The translations under genes were made by a program, and so were the position numbers. From contig NZ_WIBJ01000006.1 of NCBI RefSeq assembly GCF_009495755.1, forward strand, positions 62,001 to 126,000: DNA of 64,000 bases, read 5' to 3'. Each line of letters opens with the position of its first letter. The first letter of the stretch is position 1. A model generated the notes under the pieces. The model searched no databases and had not been told where the DNA came from. It was given only the letters and a program-made list of their open reading frames with translations. This DNA comes from Flavobacterium sp. LMO8. Lineage in GTDB: Bacteria; Bacteroidota; Bacteroidia; Flavobacteriales; Flavobacteriaceae. Below are positions 1-9,217 of this stretch, one piece after another.

Positions 1-2871
1 AGTTGTAATCGCTTCATCGTATGCATTCGTATGTAACGAGTTACAGTTATCGTAAATCGCATATAACGCTTGAAGAGTCGTACGAATATCATTAAAATCA
101 ATCTCTTGCGCATGTAACGAACGACCAGATGTTTGAATGTGATATTTCAACATTTGCGCTCTTTCGTTAGCTCCGTATTTGTTTTTCATGGCTTTCGCCC
201 AAATTTTACGCGCCACACGACCGATTACAGCATACTCAGGATCAATTCCGTTTGAGAAGAAGAATGATAAATTCGGACCGAAATCATTGATGTTCATTCC
301 ACGACTCAAATAGTATTCCACATAAGTGAAACCATTTGCTAACGTGAAAGCTAATTGCGTAATTGGATTTGCACCCGCTTCCGCGATATGATAACCTGAA
401 ATAGAAACCGAATAAAAATTACGAACATTTTGTTTGATAAAATATTCCTGAACATCACCCATTAATCGTAACGCAAATTCAGTTGAGAAAATACACGTAT
501 TTTGCGCTTGATCTTCTTTTAAAATATCGGCTTGAACCGTTCCACGAACTTGTGCTAAGGTTTTTACTTTGATATCTTGATATACTTCAAAAGGTAAAAC
601 TTGGTCTCCCGTTACTCCTAAAAGCATCAAACCTAAACCATTATTTCCTTCTGGTAAAGCGCCTTGATATCTTGGACGCTCCACTCCTTTTTTCTTATAG
701 ATTTCGTTGATTTTAGCTTCTACTTCATCTTGAAGATTATTCTCAATAATGTATTTTTCACAGTTTTGATCGATGGCAGCATTCATGAAGAATCCTAACA
801 ACATAGGTGCAGGACCATTAATCGTCATTGAGACCGAAGTTAACGGATGACTTAAATCGAAACCTGAATATAATTTCTTAGCATCGTCTAAACAACAAAT
901 TGAAACTCCCGCATTACCGATTTTTCCATAAATATCGGGACGAATGTGTGGGTCATTTCCGTATAAAGTAACCGAATCAAATGCGGTTGACAAACGTTTT
1001 GCTGGTAATCCGGCAGAAACATAATGAAAACGCTTGTTTGTTCTTTCTGGTCCGCCTTCTCCGGCAAACATTCTACTTGGATCTTCTCCTTCACGTTTAA
1101 ATGGATATAATCCTGACGTAAAAGGAAATTCTCCTGGTACATTTTCTTGTAAATTCCATTTTAAAATATCGCCCCAAGCTTGGTATTTTGGTAAGGCTAC
1201 TTTTGGAATTTGAGAATGTGAAAGCGATTCTGTATGTGTAGCAATTTTGATTTCTTTATCACGAACTTTAAAACTATAAACTGGATTTTTGTATTTGTTT
1301 ACTTTTTCGTCCCAAGTCAAAATGATTTCCCAGTTGTATGGGTCAAGATTCATTTTTACACGGTCGAATTCTTTAGTTAATAACGAAACGAAATCTTTGT
1401 TATCAGCAGTAATTTTTAGAGAACTTTCAACAATTCCTGCTTTGTCTAATTGCGGAAGATTTCCATTTACCGATTCAATGGTTTTGAAAATTCCGTATAA
1501 TTTTTGAGCTACTTCTACTTGAGAAAGTGCTGTTTCGTCGTATTTTCTATTGTTTTCTGCAATTTCAGATAAATAACGTGTTCTGTGAGGTGGAATTACG
1601 AAAATTTTCTCACTCATTTCACGTGTGATTTCGAAAGTCGAATTTAAATCGGCTCCTGTTTTCTCTACAATCTTATCCATGATAGATTTGTAAAGCGTAT
1701 TCATTCCTGGGTCGTTGAATTGCGAAGCGATAGTTCCAAAAATTGGCATCGTATCCGTATCCACATCCCATAAATTATGATTGCGTTGGTATTGTTTTTT
1801 CACATCACGAATCGCATCTAAAGCACCACGTTTGTCGAATTTATTTAACGCCACTAAATCTGCAAAATCCAACATATCGATTTTTTCCAACTGAGTTGCT
1901 GCTCCAAATTCTGGTGTCATTACATATAACGAAACATCAGAATGATCCATAATTTCAGTATCCGATTGTCCAATTCCTGAAGTTTCTAGAATGATGATAT
2001 CGTATTTAGCTGCTTTTAAAACCTGAATCGCTTCTGCCACATATTTAGACAATGCCAAATTAGATTGACGAGTAGCCAACGAACGCATGTAAACACGAGA
2101 ATTATTGATGGCGTTCATACGAATTCTATCCCCTAACAAAGCACCACCAGTTTTACGTTTTGATGGATCAACTGAAATTAATCCGATTGTTTTTTCTGGG
2201 AAATCAATTAAGAAACGACGAACTAATTCATCAACTAAAGATGATTTTCCAGCTCCACCTGTTCCTGTGATTCCTAATACTGGGATTTTTGATGTTTCAT
2301 TCTTTAGGTGAATTTCGTCAAAAACCGATTTTGCAATTTCTGGAAAATTCTCAGCTGCTGAAATCAATCGTGCAATGGCAGTTGGGTTCTTCTCTTCGAT
2401 ATGCGATAATTCTCCCGTAAGTTTATCTCCAATTGGATAATCGGAACGTTGTACTAAATCGTTAATCATACCTTGTAATCCCATAGCACGACCATCGTCT
2501 GGAGCATAAATTCTTTCGATTCCGTATTCGTGTAGTTCTGAGATTTCAGAAGGTAAGATTACTCCTCCACCTCCACCAAATATTTTGATGTGACCTGCTC
2601 CTTTTTCCTTAAGCAAATCATGCATGTATTTGAAATATTCGTTATGACCACCTTGGTAAGAGGTCATCGCAATCGCATTCGCATCTTCTTGAATAGCTGT
2701 ATTTACTACTTCTTCCACACTTCTATCATGTCCAAGGTGAATTACCTCAACACCAGTAGCTTGAATAATTCTACGCATGATATTAATGGCTGCATCGTGT
2801 CCATCAAAAAGTGACGCTGCAGTCACAATTCTTACTTTATTTTTAGGAATATAAGGAGTTTGTAGTTCCAT
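1..2871 (-). CDS. icmF: Fused isobutyryl-CoA mutase IcmF-type protein (3' end cut by window)
   Basis: Adenosylcobalamin-dependent acyl-CoA mutase in which the B12-binding domain, a MeaB-like G-protein chaperone and the mutase barrel form one chain; IcmF interconverts isobutyryl-CoA and n-butyryl-CoA. The frame is open for 957 codons from ATG at 2871 to the window edge. The B12 domain opens with the D-x-H motif (FDGHDAA, His25) and later shows a Gly-rich stretch (FGGGGGV). A P-loop, [12 protein letters not shown], lies near residues 199-210, and the mutase domain begins at about residue 550. Known IcmF proteins are about 1,100 residues, so roughly 150 C-terminal residues lie outside. The domain order B12-GTPase-mutase separates it from methylmalonyl-CoA mutase; the exact substrate is inferred from family architecture. 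Confidence 0.9.
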   Translation of the reverse strand, partial: MELQTPYIPKNKVRIVTAASLFDGHDAAINIMRRIIQATGVEVIHLGHDRSVEEVVNTAIQEDANAIAMTSYQGGHNEYFKYMHDLLKEKGAGHIKIFGGGGGVILPSEISELHEYGIERIYAPDDGRAMGLQGMINDLVQRSDYPIGDKLTGELSHIEEKNPTAIARLISAAENFPEIAKSVFDEIHLKNETSKIPVLGITGTGGAGKSSLVDELVRRFLIDFPEKTIGLISVDPSKRKTGGALLGDRIRMNAINNSRVYMRSLATRQSNLALSKYVAEAIQVLKAAKYDIIILETSGIGQSDTEIMDHSDVSLYVMTPEFGAATQLEKIDMLDFADLVALNKFDKRGALDAIRDVKKQYQRNHNLWDVDTDTMPIFGTIASQFNDPGMNTLYKSIMDKIVEKTGADLNSTFEITREMSEKIFVIPPHRTRYLSEIAENNRKYDETALSQVEVAQKLYGIFKTIESVNGNLPQLDKAGIVESSLKITADNKDFVSLLTKEFDRVKMNLDPYNWEIILTWDEKVNKYKNPVYSFKVRDKEIKIATHTESLSHSQIPKVALPKYQAWGDILKWNLQENVPGEFPFTSGLYPFKREGEDPSRMFAGEGGPERTNKRFHYVSAGLPAKRLSTAFDSVTLYGNDPHIRPDIYGKIGNAGVSICCLDDAKKLYSGFDLSHPLTSVSMTINGPAPMLLGFFMNAAIDQNCEKYIIENNLQDEVEAKINEIYKKKGVERPRYQGALPEGNNGLGLMLLGVTGDQVLPFEVYQDIKVKTLAQVRGTVQADILKEDQAQNTCIFSTEFALRLMGDVQEYFIKQNVRNFYSVSISGYHIAEAGANPITQLAFTLANGFTYVEYYLSRGMNINDFGPNLSFFFSNGIDPEYAVIGRVARKIWAKAMKNKYGANERAQMLKYHIQTSGRSLHAQEIDFNDIRTTLQALYAIYDNCNSLHTNAYDEAITT

Positions 2872-2946
2872 CTGTAATTTTTATTCGTTTTAAAGGGTGC
2901 AATTTACGAATTTAATAATTTTATTTCATTCAAATTTTAGAATAAA

Positions 2947-2973
2947 TTGTGTTGAAAATTGGCACTATCTTTG
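2947..2973 (+). promoter_or_regulatory. Candidate Bacteroidota promoter for the DUF4197 gene
   Basis: TATCTTTG at 2966-2973 matches the TAnnTTTG -7 element. A TTG at 2947-2949 lies 16 bases upstream as a possible -33 element, slightly closer than usual. The predicted RNA start near 2980 leaves a short leader before the ATG at 3000. Confidence 0.55.
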
Positions 2974-2999
2974 TAAATTAGTTAGCAAAATATAAAAAC

Positions 3000-3710
3000 A
3001 TGAAAAAAATAGTATTTAGTTTAGTAGCGTTTAGTTTGTTTAGTTGTGCCGAAATGCAACAAGTTATGGATCAATTACCACAAGGAACTGGCGTTTTGAG
3101 TCAGGCAGAAATTGGTAACGGATTAAAAGAAGCTTTGAATAATGGAATTACAAATCAAGTTTCAAAATTAACTGCAACAGATGGTTTTTTTAAAAATCAA
3201 GCTGTAAAAATTTTATTACCAGAAGAACTTCAGACGGTTGACAAAAAATTACGTCAAATAGGAATGAGTAGTTTAGCCGATGAAGGTTTAAAAGTAATTA
3301 ATAGAACTGCAGAAGATGCCGTTAAAGAAGCAACTCCAATTTTTGTGAATGCTGTAAAACAAATGACTTTTAACGATGCAAAAAACATTTTAATGGGAAA
3401 TGAAAGTTCGGCTACAACTTATTTACAAAACTCAACTTCTACTGCTTTATACGGAAAATTTAATCCAGTAATTAAAAATTCATTTGCAAAAGTAGGAGCT
3501 GATAAAGTTTGGACAAATATTATCACCAAATACAATTCGATTCCGTTAGTTAAAAAAGTGAATCCTGATTTAACAGATTACACTACAAACAAAGCAATGG
3601 AAGGTGTTTTCAAAATGATTGCTGTGGAAGAGAAAAACATTAGAACTAATTTATCTTCCAGAAGTTCCGATTTATTAAAGAAAGTTTTTGCTATACAAGA
3701 CAAAAAATAA
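3000..3710 (+). CDS. DUF4197 family lipoprotein
   Basis: A 236-residue protein whose N-terminus is a lipoprotein signal peptide ending in LFSC (lipidated Cys16), so the mature protein should be anchored in the periplasm or outer membrane. The body is a helical DUF4197-type domain, recognised by the sequence around GVLSQAEIGNGLKEAL and the later GLKVINRTAEDAVKEA segment. The function of the family is not known. The gene stands alone, transcribed away from icmF, with its own promoter-like element. The start is the only Met before the signal peptide. Confidence 0.75.
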   Translation: MKKIVFSLVAFSLFSCAEMQQVMDQLPQGTGVLSQAEIGNGLKEALNNGITNQVSKLTATDGFFKNQAVKILLPEELQTVDKKLRQIGMSSLADEGLKVINRTAEDAVKEATPIFVNAVKQMTFNDAKNILMGNESSATTYLQNSTSTALYGKFNPVIKNSFAKVGADKVWTNIITKYNSIPLVKKVNPDLTDYTTNKAMEGVFKMIAVEEKNIRTNLSSRSSDLLKKVFAIQDKK

Positions 3711-3766
3711 TTGTTTTGTAATTCAATATTTACAGAAAAAACGTTTTTGTAAAAATTTAATAATCA

Positions 3767-3823
3767 ATAACATAAGTATAACATAACCTTAACATTACAA
3801 GTCAAAAATTCATCGGATATTTG
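3767..3823 (+). promoter_or_regulatory. Three 11-bp direct repeats upstream of a -7-like element
   Basis: ATAACATAAGT (3767-3777), ATAACATAACC (3778-3788) and TTAACATTACA (3789-3799) repeat a TAACAT core at an exact 11-base period. GATATTTG (3816-3823), one mismatch from TAnnTTTG, follows 16 bases later. No TTG is present at the -33 position, which instead falls in the third repeat. The arrangement resembles operators of OmpR/PhoB-family response regulators, which bind 11-bp direct repeats; the identity of the regulator is inference. Confidence 0.45.
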
Positions 3824-3829
3824 CATTGT

Positions 3830-3904
3830 AATAAATAAGAGATTTTCTCATTTGGTTAGGGTTAGTTTAAAAAATCACCACGCTTTAGAGTGTGGTTTTT
3901 TTTT
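3830..3904 (+). ncRNA. Candidate short RNA of about 75 nt
   Basis: A predicted transcript starting about 7 bases after the -7-like element at 3816-3823 would run only to the intrinsic terminator at 3869-3904. It contains no ATG-started reading frame of useful length. It has a small GAGA/TCTC hairpin near 3840 and an unpaired GGTTAGGGTTAG segment before the terminator stem. The next plus-strand gene is more than 1.4 kb away beyond two minus-strand genes, so a leader role is unlikely. No Rfam family was recognised. Confidence 0.4.
3869..3904. terminator. Bidirectional intrinsic terminator
   Basis: Stem CCACGC/GTGTGG with a six-base loop is flanked by an A-run on the left and nine Ts on the right. 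It can end the candidate small RNA on the plus strand and the SIMPL gene on the minus strand. Confidence 0.75.
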
Positions 3905-3906
3905 AA

Positions 3907-4599
3907 CTATTCTAACACAAAAGAAACCGAAACATTTGAAATAATCTCAATTTCACCAATTGCTAAGGTCTCTTGAGGCACAGAACCTTCATCTGACATA
4001 ACCATAGTTTTCATTTCGGCATATACTGGACGTGGATAGTTCGTAAATGAGTTATCTGAAATCACTAACGCCTTCCCTACTTTTTGTCCCACTAAAACAG
4101 AAACGTAATCTTCTGCTTTTTTATTTGCATCTAACATAGCTTTCTTACGTGCTTGGCTTTCGTATTCTTTAATTTTAGACGATTTGAATTCTACGCCTTG
4201 AATCGAATTCATTCCGCTATCTACCAAATCCAACATCAATTTATCATATCTTGATAAATCTTTCAAATGAATTGAAATGGTTTGATTGGCTATGTAATTG
4301 TATTTTTTAGTATTATAATCATAATTTTTATATAAATTCACGCGTTGCGTTTGATAATCTACCGAAGAAATACCTCGTTGCTTAATTAATTTTAATACTT
4401 TATCAACGATTTCGTCATTTTTCTTTTTTACATCGATTGCTTCTTTTCCTGAATTTTCTACTGCTACCGTGATAACAGCTTCATCAGGTGTAACCTTGAT
4501 TTTTCCTTCACCAGAAACACTAATTTGTGGAACTGTTTTTACTTCTTGTGCTTGTACCATAAATACTGAGAATAATAGTATAGTTACTAAATTTTTCAT
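3907..4599 (-). CDS. SIMPL domain (DUF541) periplasmic protein
   Basis: A 230-residue exported protein with a cleavable signal peptide (hydrophobic LVTILLFSVFMV, likely cut after VQA) followed by one SIMPL/DUF541 domain. The domain is shown by the SVSGEGKIKVTPDEAVITV start and the SQARKKAMLDANKKAEDYV helix. Homologues such as E. coli YggE and the Brucella BP26 antigen form oligomeric rings in the periplasm; their molecular role is unsettled. The gene ends directly at a bidirectional terminator and is transcribed in the same direction as the upstream rhomboid gene, 62 bases away. Confidence 0.85.
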   Translation of the reverse strand: MKNLVTILLFSVFMVQAQEVKTVPQISVSGEGKIKVTPDEAVITVAVENSGKEAIDVKKKNDEIVDKVLKLIKQRGISSVDYQTQRVNLYKNYDYNTKKYNYIANQTISIHLKDLSRYDKLMLDLVDSGMNSIQGVEFKSSKIKEYESQARKKAMLDANKKAEDYVSVLVGQKVGKALVISDNSFTNYPRPVYAEMKTMVMSDEGSVPQETLAIGEIEIISNVSVSFVLE

Positions 4600-4661
4600 A
4601 TGATTAAATTTTATTAGTGTATTGTTTTCAAGTATTGTGCCAAAATATCAAATTAATAATT

Positions 4662-5288
4662 TTATAATTTATTTATCTTATGCAAGAAAAACAAAACTAT
4701 AATTGGAACTAATAAAGCGCCAACAATTACTGGCTCAGTTGTAATGAGTTGAGGATATTTTGTCAAAGTAAATAAATATCCACCAATAGCTCCTCCAAAA
4801 TGCGCCACATGACCAATATTATCTCTTTTTGCTTTCATTCCGTAAATAGAAAACAACAAATAGGCGAATCCAAAGATATATCCTGGTATTAATCCATACA
4901 TTCGAATATTTGGTTCTAATAAAATAGCACTAAAAACAATACCTGTAACCGCTCCAGAAGCTCCAACTGCTCTGTACGAATAATCGTTTTTATGAAAATA
5001 AAACGTAAGTAGGTTTCCTGCAATTAAACTTCCAAAATAAATATACAAAAAGTACAGTGCATTTGTGCTCTCAATTACATATGGAGCAAAAAAATACAAA
5101 GTAAACATGTTAAAAAACAAATGCTGAAAATCGACATGTAAAAATCCAGAACTCAATATTCGTATTTGTTCACCCGATTTTATACTTCCTATATGAAATT
5201 CATATTTTCTAAAAAAAGAAACATCAAGTATTCCTTTATAACTAATTAAAGCGTTTATTATAATTATACCTAATAAATTGATATTCAT
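4662..5288 (-). CDS. Rhomboid family intramembrane serine protease
   Basis: A 208-residue polytopic membrane protein with the six-helix rhomboid core. The catalytic serine lies in GASGAVTG (Ser111) and the catalytic histidine in HVAHFGG (His163). The transmembrane-2 signature HxxxN is present as HLFFN (His56, Asn60). Such enzymes cleave membrane proteins within or next to the bilayer; the substrate cannot be read from sequence. Length is usual for short bacterial rhomboids without extra domains. The gene is divergent from the acyltransferase at 5373 and is followed by the SIMPL gene in the same direction. Confidence 0.88.
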   Translation of the reverse strand: MNINLLGIIIINALISYKGILDVSFFRKYEFHIGSIKSGEQIRILSSGFLHVDFQHLFFNMFTLYFFAPYVIESTNALYFLYIYFGSLIAGNLLTFYFHKNDYSYRAVGASGAVTGIVFSAILLEPNIRMYGLIPGYIFGFAYLLFSIYGMKAKRDNIGHVAHFGGAIGGYLFTLTKYPQLITTEPVIVGALLVPIIVLFFLHKINKL

Positions 5289-5348
5289 AAAATCTATTTT
5301 TTTGTAAATTTAAGAATACTTTGTCAAATTTACTTGGAACTAAAAAAG

Positions 5349-5356
5349 TATATTTG
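5349..5356 (+). promoter_or_regulatory. -7 element of the acyltransferase gene
   Basis: TATATTTG is a full match to TAnnTTTG. It predicts an RNA start near 5363, downstream of any start codon before 5373, and so fixes ATG 5373 as the likely start. Confidence 0.6.
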
Positions 5357-5372
5357 TAAAAAAAATAAACAA

Positions 5373-6254
5373 ATGCAATTATTAATTTATATACTTATTT
5401 ATCCCATTTTATGGATTATATCCATACTTCCTTTTCCGATTTTTTATTTGCTTTCCGATTTTGTTTACTATTTAACTTATTACGTTATTGGATATCGTAA
5501 AAAAGTAGTTCGCGAAAACATCCAACTAGCTTTGCCTCATTTATCTGATAAGGAAAGACTTATTATAGAAAAGAAATTTTACAGTCATATGTGTGATATG
5601 TTTTTAGAAATGATTAAAACCATTTCTATTTCGCAAAAAGAAATTGAAAAACGATACACATTTTCTAACTTAGACGTTTATTTAGAATTAGAAAAAAAGA
5701 ATAAAAGTATTGCCCTTTTATGTGCTCATTATGCAAGTTATGAATGGGCAGTTTCAATGAATTTCCACATTAATCACAAAGGTTTTGGGATATATAAGAA
5801 ATTAGCTAATCCATATTTTGATAAATTAGTAAAAAAAATTCGATCAAAATTTAGAAGTGAATTAATTACAACAAGAGAAACAATTTCTACAATCGTTAAA
5901 AATTATAAAAACAAAACTTTAAGCCTATATGGTTTTGCGAGTGATCAATCTCCTAAACCGAGTGCTGCATTTCATTGGGCTGATTTTATGGGACATTATG
6001 TTCCTGTACATACAGGTGCTGAAATGTTAGCCAAACGATTTGATATGAATGTTATCTTTTTACAAACAAGAAAAATAAAACGCGGTTATTATCAAGCAAG
6101 TTTTCAGGTTCTTTCAGAAGATGCTAAATCGGTTCCAAATTATGATATTACAGATACTTTTTTAAAATTAGTTGAACAACAAATTTATGAAGCTCCAGAA
6201 TATTATTTGTGGACACATAAAAGATGGAAACATAAAAAAGAAAAAGCTCTGTAA
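5373..6254 (+). CDS. LpxL/HtrB-like lysophospholipid acyltransferase
   Basis: A 293-residue inner-membrane acyltransferase of the lipid A biosynthesis/late acyltransferase family, which transfers a fatty acyl chain from acyl-ACP to lipid A or a related lipid. An N-terminal hydrophobic anchor (residues 1-25) precedes the catalytic HX4E motif (HYASYE, His119-Glu124). RENIQLALPHL near residue 48 is typical of the family. An in-frame extension to 5334 exists but lies upstream of the -7 element at 5349, so ATG 5373 is preferred. The gene ends inside a 15-bp terminator shared with the convergent aminotransferase gene. Acceptor specificity is not determined. Confidence 0.82.
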   Translation: MQLLIYILIYPILWIISILPFPIFYLLSDFVYYLTYYVIGYRKKVVRENIQLALPHLSDKERLIIEKKFYSHMCDMFLEMIKTISISQKEIEKRYTFSNLDVYLELEKKNKSIALLCAHYASYEWAVSMNFHINHKGFGIYKKLANPYFDKLVKKIRSKFRSELITTRETISTIVKNYKNKTLSLYGFASDQSPKPSAAFHWADFMGHYVPVHTGAEMLAKRFDMNVIFLQTRKIKRGYYQASFQVLSEDAKSVPNYDITDTFLKLVEQQIYEAPEYYLWTHKRWKHKKEKAL

Positions 6255-6274
6255 AAACTGAGCTTTTTCTTTTT
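6235..6274. terminator. Bidirectional intrinsic terminator overlapping two stop codons
   Basis: A perfect 15-bp stem pairs 6235-6249 with 6260-6274 around a 10-base loop, A-rich on one side and T-rich on the other. It covers the stop of the acyltransferase gene and the stop of the convergent class V aminotransferase gene. Confidence 0.85.
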
Positions 6275-7760
6275 ATAAATTAAACCAATTGTGAACCATT
6301 TCTTTGATTTCACCTTTGGCATTTTTGTAAACAAATTCATTGGTTTTTGGATTGTACTCGTAATCCATTCCCCATTCTTTATGATTGGCTGCTAAAGCTT
6401 TAATATTTTTGCAAACGAATTCGATTTCTTCTGTTGTAGTCGTTGGGTGAATTGACATACGAATCCATCCTGGTTTTTGGATTAAATCTCCTGAAGAAAT
6501 TTTACAAACCAAATCGTGCGAAGTTTCTTGATCTACGTGTAACAAATAATGTCCGTATGTACCGGCACAACTACATCCTCCTCGTGTTTGGATTCCAAAT
6601 TTGTCGTTTAGTAATTTCACGCCTAAATTGAAGTGCAAGTCGTCTATGTAAAATGAAATTACTCCTAACCTATCTTGATGTTGATTGGCCAAAATATGTA
6701 AATTATCAATCGAATTTAGTTCCGAAAAAATGTAATCAACCAACTCGTGTTCTCTATCTAAAATATTTTGAACACCCATTTTTTCCTTCAACTGAATCGC
6801 CAAAGCAGTTTTCATAACTTGTAAAAATCCTGGCGTACCTCCATCTTCTCTATCTTCGATATTGTCAATGTATTTGTGTTCTCCCCAAGGATTTGTCCAA
6901 CTTACGGTTCCGCCACCAGGACAATCGGGAACATTGTTTTTATATAAATTTTGATTAAAAATCAAAACTCCTGAAGTTCCAGGACCTCCTAAAAATTTAT
7001 GCGGTGAAAAGAAAATAGCGTCTAAATAACTTTCTGCATCTTCTGGATGCATATTGATATTTACATACGGACCTGAACAAGCGAAATCTACAAAACAAAC
7101 ACCATTATTTTGATGCATTAACTTCGCCACTTCATGATAAGGTGTTCTAATGCCGGTTACGTTAGAACATGAAGTAATTGACGCGATTTTAAAGCTTCTA
7201 TCTTTGTATTTTTCTAATAACGTTTTCAGTTCTTTAATACATAAAAGTCCATTTTCATCAGCCGGAATTACTTCAACATCAGCAATTGTTTCTAACCAAG
7301 ACGTTTGATTGGAATGGTGTTCCATGTGCGAAATAAAAACGATTGGTTTCAATTCGTTTGGAATTGATGTAAAGTCTTTTAAATTTTCTGGAATACGTAG
7401 TCCTAAAATACGTTGAAATTTATTCACTACACCCGTCATTCCAGTTCCATCAGTTATCAATATATCTGATTCCGATGCATTTACATGATGTTTGATAATG
7501 TGGCGTGCTTCATGATACGCCATGGTCATAGCTGTACCTGTAACCGAAGTTTCAGTATGTGTATTGGCAACAAAAGGACCAAATTCATTCATCAATTTTT
7601 CTTCAATTGGTCTGTATAATCTACCGCTTGCAGTCCAATCGGTATAAATTATTTTCTTTTCACCAAAGGGAGATTGAAAAGTTTGATTGACTCCAATTAT
7701 ATCTTTTCTAAACGCATCAAAAAGACATTCTAATTGGGATTTGGTTGTAGTAGTCGACAT
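6273..7760 (-). CDS. Class V aminotransferase-fold PLP enzyme (cysteine desulfurase-like)
   Basis: A 495-residue fold-type I PLP enzyme related to NifS/SufS and selenocysteine lyases. The Schiff-base lysine is in FFSPHKFLGG (Lys255), the pyridine-nitrogen aspartate in FVDFACSG (Asp225), and the cofactor-contacting His in HMEHHSNQ near residue 148. A Cys-rich loop (RGGCSCAG, about residue 393) sits where desulfurases carry their active-site cysteine loop. It is about 90 residues longer than SufS, mostly in the N-terminal 40 residues and the C-terminal tail. No suf or isc gene is nearby, so a role in Fe-S assembly is not supported by context; substrate unknown. Confidence 0.8.
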   Translation of the reverse strand: MSTTTTKSQLECLFDAFRKDIIGVNQTFQSPFGEKKIIYTDWTASGRLYRPIEEKLMNEFGPFVANTHTETSVTGTAMTMAYHEARHIIKHHVNASESDILITDGTGMTGVVNKFQRILGLRIPENLKDFTSIPNELKPIVFISHMEHHSNQTSWLETIADVEVIPADENGLLCIKELKTLLEKYKDRSFKIASITSCSNVTGIRTPYHEVAKLMHQNNGVCFVDFACSGPYVNINMHPEDAESYLDAIFFSPHKFLGGPGTSGVLIFNQNLYKNNVPDCPGGGTVSWTNPWGEHKYIDNIEDREDGGTPGFLQVMKTALAIQLKEKMGVQNILDREHELVDYIFSELNSIDNLHILANQHQDRLGVISFYIDDLHFNLGVKLLNDKFGIQTRGGCSCAGTYGHYLLHVDQETSHDLVCKISSGDLIQKPGWIRMSIHPTTTTEEIEFVCKNIKALAANHKEWGMDYEYNPKTNEFVYKNAKGEIKEMVHNWFNL

Positions 7761-7775
7761 TATGTTGTATTTTAA

Positions 7776-8270
7776 TTATTCTTTCTTTTGTCTTTCATAT
7801 AAAACTGTTTCTACAGTTTCAAAATCTGTGGGTTTACTTTCAGAAACAAAATATTTTAATAAAACTTGTCCCCATAAATCACCACAAGAAAATTCTGCAA
7901 TTATCCATCTGTGATTTAAAATCTTAGATGTATTAATTAAGAAAGGAATTCCATCTATAGGTTCATATGGCACTAAAGGATTCCCTTTTTTATTTTCGTT
8001 TAATGTTAAAAGATCTTCTTTTACTTTAATAGCTACTTTTTCATAATCTAAATTGTTTGAAAAAAAATACTCTTGAGCATCTTCATCGCTTTCTAAAGCG
8101 AAATAATTGGCATTGGCTAAAGTAGCGACAGAATCTCTCGAAGTTTTTAAATTCGCTTTTACTTTAAGTACTTCTTTATCTTTTGCGTCTAATATTTTAG
8201 TTGAATTCACATATTGAAACACATTAAATAATAAAGAAAAAATTAAAGCATACAAAATTACGTTTTTCAT
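7776..8270 (-). CDS. Hypothetical membrane-anchored protein, 164 aa
   Basis: Not recognised as a named family. Residues 4-20 form one hydrophobic segment (VILYALIFSLLFNVFQY) without a clear cleavage site, suggesting an N-terminal anchor with the rest in the periplasm. A short helical stretch (residues 25-50, Lys/Asp-rich) leads into a compact alpha/beta region with ISKILNHRWIIAEFS and GQVLLKYFVS. It lies 15 bases upstream of the aminotransferase gene on the same strand, so the two are probably co-transcribed. Confidence 0.65.
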   Translation of the reverse strand: MKNVILYALIFSLLFNVFQYVNSTKILDAKDKEVLKVKANLKTSRDSVATLANANYFALESDEDAQEYFFSNNLDYEKVAIKVKEDLLTLNENKKGNPLVPYEPIDGIPFLINTSKILNHRWIIAEFSCGDLWGQVLLKYFVSESKPTDFETVETVLYERQKKE

Positions 8271-8342
8271 AAAGTAAAATTTATTTGTTAAATGTCATTA
8301 TCGACACTGTTCTATTAAAACTATTAAATAATTAATTTATTA

Positions 8343-9113
8343 TTATTCTATTTTTATTTCAAGATTATCATATGCAACAAAAACATTTTCTGGTAATTTT
8401 TGTTGAATTTCTTCATGAAAACCAAACAAATGACTTATATGTGTTAAATAAGTTGATTTTGGTTGCACCAAAGATATAAAATGTAAAACTTCTTCTAAAT
8501 TAAAATGTGTTGCATGTGGCTCTTCTCTCAAACAATTAACAACTAAAATTTTGCATCCTTTTATTTTTTCAATTTCTAAATCATCTACTGATTTTACATC
8601 TGTTAAATACACAAAATCTTGAATACGATATCCAAAAACTTGCAAATCACCATGAAAAGCATTTATTGGAATTATTTTCTCATTATTAACTGCAAATGGT
8701 TGATTGTTTTTAACCTCATTTTCAACAATAGATGGCGCCCCTGGATATTTATTTTCGGTTTGAAAAATATAATCAAAACGTCTCTCTAAATTATTCAAAA
8801 CCCGCTGATGAGCATAAATTGGGATAGCACCTTGTTTGAAAAAAAAAGGGCGAATATCATCCAAACCTGCAGTATGATCAGCATGTTCGTGTGTAAATAA
8901 CAACGCATCAATTTTAGGACACTTAGAACGCAACATTTGTTGTCTGAAATCTGGACCACAATCTATCACAATAGAATTTTGTTCGGTTTGAACCCAAACA
9001 GACACACGTAATCTCATATCCCGTATATCGGTACTTAAACATACAGAATGAGAACTTACAATCACTGGAATTCCTTGCGATGTTCCGGTTCCTAAAAAAT
9101 AAATTTGCACCAC
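8343..9113 (-). CDS. MBL-fold metal-dependent hydrolase (PhnP-like)
   Basis: A 256-residue metallo-beta-lactamase-fold protein. The N-terminus FLGTGTSQGIP is typical of the PhnP/RNase Z-like branch, and the metal motif THEHADH supplies His75, His77, Asp79 and His80. Further ligands are plausible at the THISHLFG segment near the C-terminus. PhnP itself is a cyclic phosphodiesterase in phosphonate use, but no phn genes are present, so only a phosphodiesterase-type hydrolase is claimed. The gene ends 72 bases before the 164-aa gene on the same strand and is divergent from the 494-aa gene at 9218. Confidence 0.82.
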   Translation of the reverse strand: MVQIYFLGTGTSQGIPVIVSSHSVCLSTDIRDMRLRVSVWVQTEQNSIVIDCGPDFRQQMLRSKCPKIDALLFTHEHADHTAGLDDIRPFFFKQGAIPIYAHQRVLNNLERRFDYIFQTENKYPGAPSIVENEVKNNQPFAVNNEKIIPINAFHGDLQVFGYRIQDFVYLTDVKSVDDLEIEKIKGCKILVVNCLREEPHATHFNLEEVLHFISLVQPKSTYLTHISHLFGFHEEIQQKLPENVFVAYDNLEIKIE

Positions 9114-9165
9114 TTAATCTTTTGCACAAAAATAACAATAATTATGGTAGTTTTTATAAAATGTT

Positions 9166-9173
9166 TAACTTTG
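9166..9173 (+). promoter_or_regulatory. -7 element upstream of the 494-aa gene
   Basis: TAACTTTG matches TAnnTTTG exactly and lies 44 bases before the ATG at 9218. No clear -33 TTG is seen. Confidence 0.5.
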
Positions 9174-9217
9174 CATGTAGAGTTTATTTATAACCCTAAA
9201 GCCTTAAAGGTAAATTA

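Noticed and set aside
888..1142. Independent 84-codon reading frame on the minus strand
   Set aside because: It is another frame of the icmF mutase region, which is continuously coding across this interval.
6273..7760. Annotation as SufS/IscS for Fe-S assembly
   Set aside because: The fold is right, but the protein is about 90 residues longer than SufS and no suf/isc neighbour is present, so only a general class V assignment is made.
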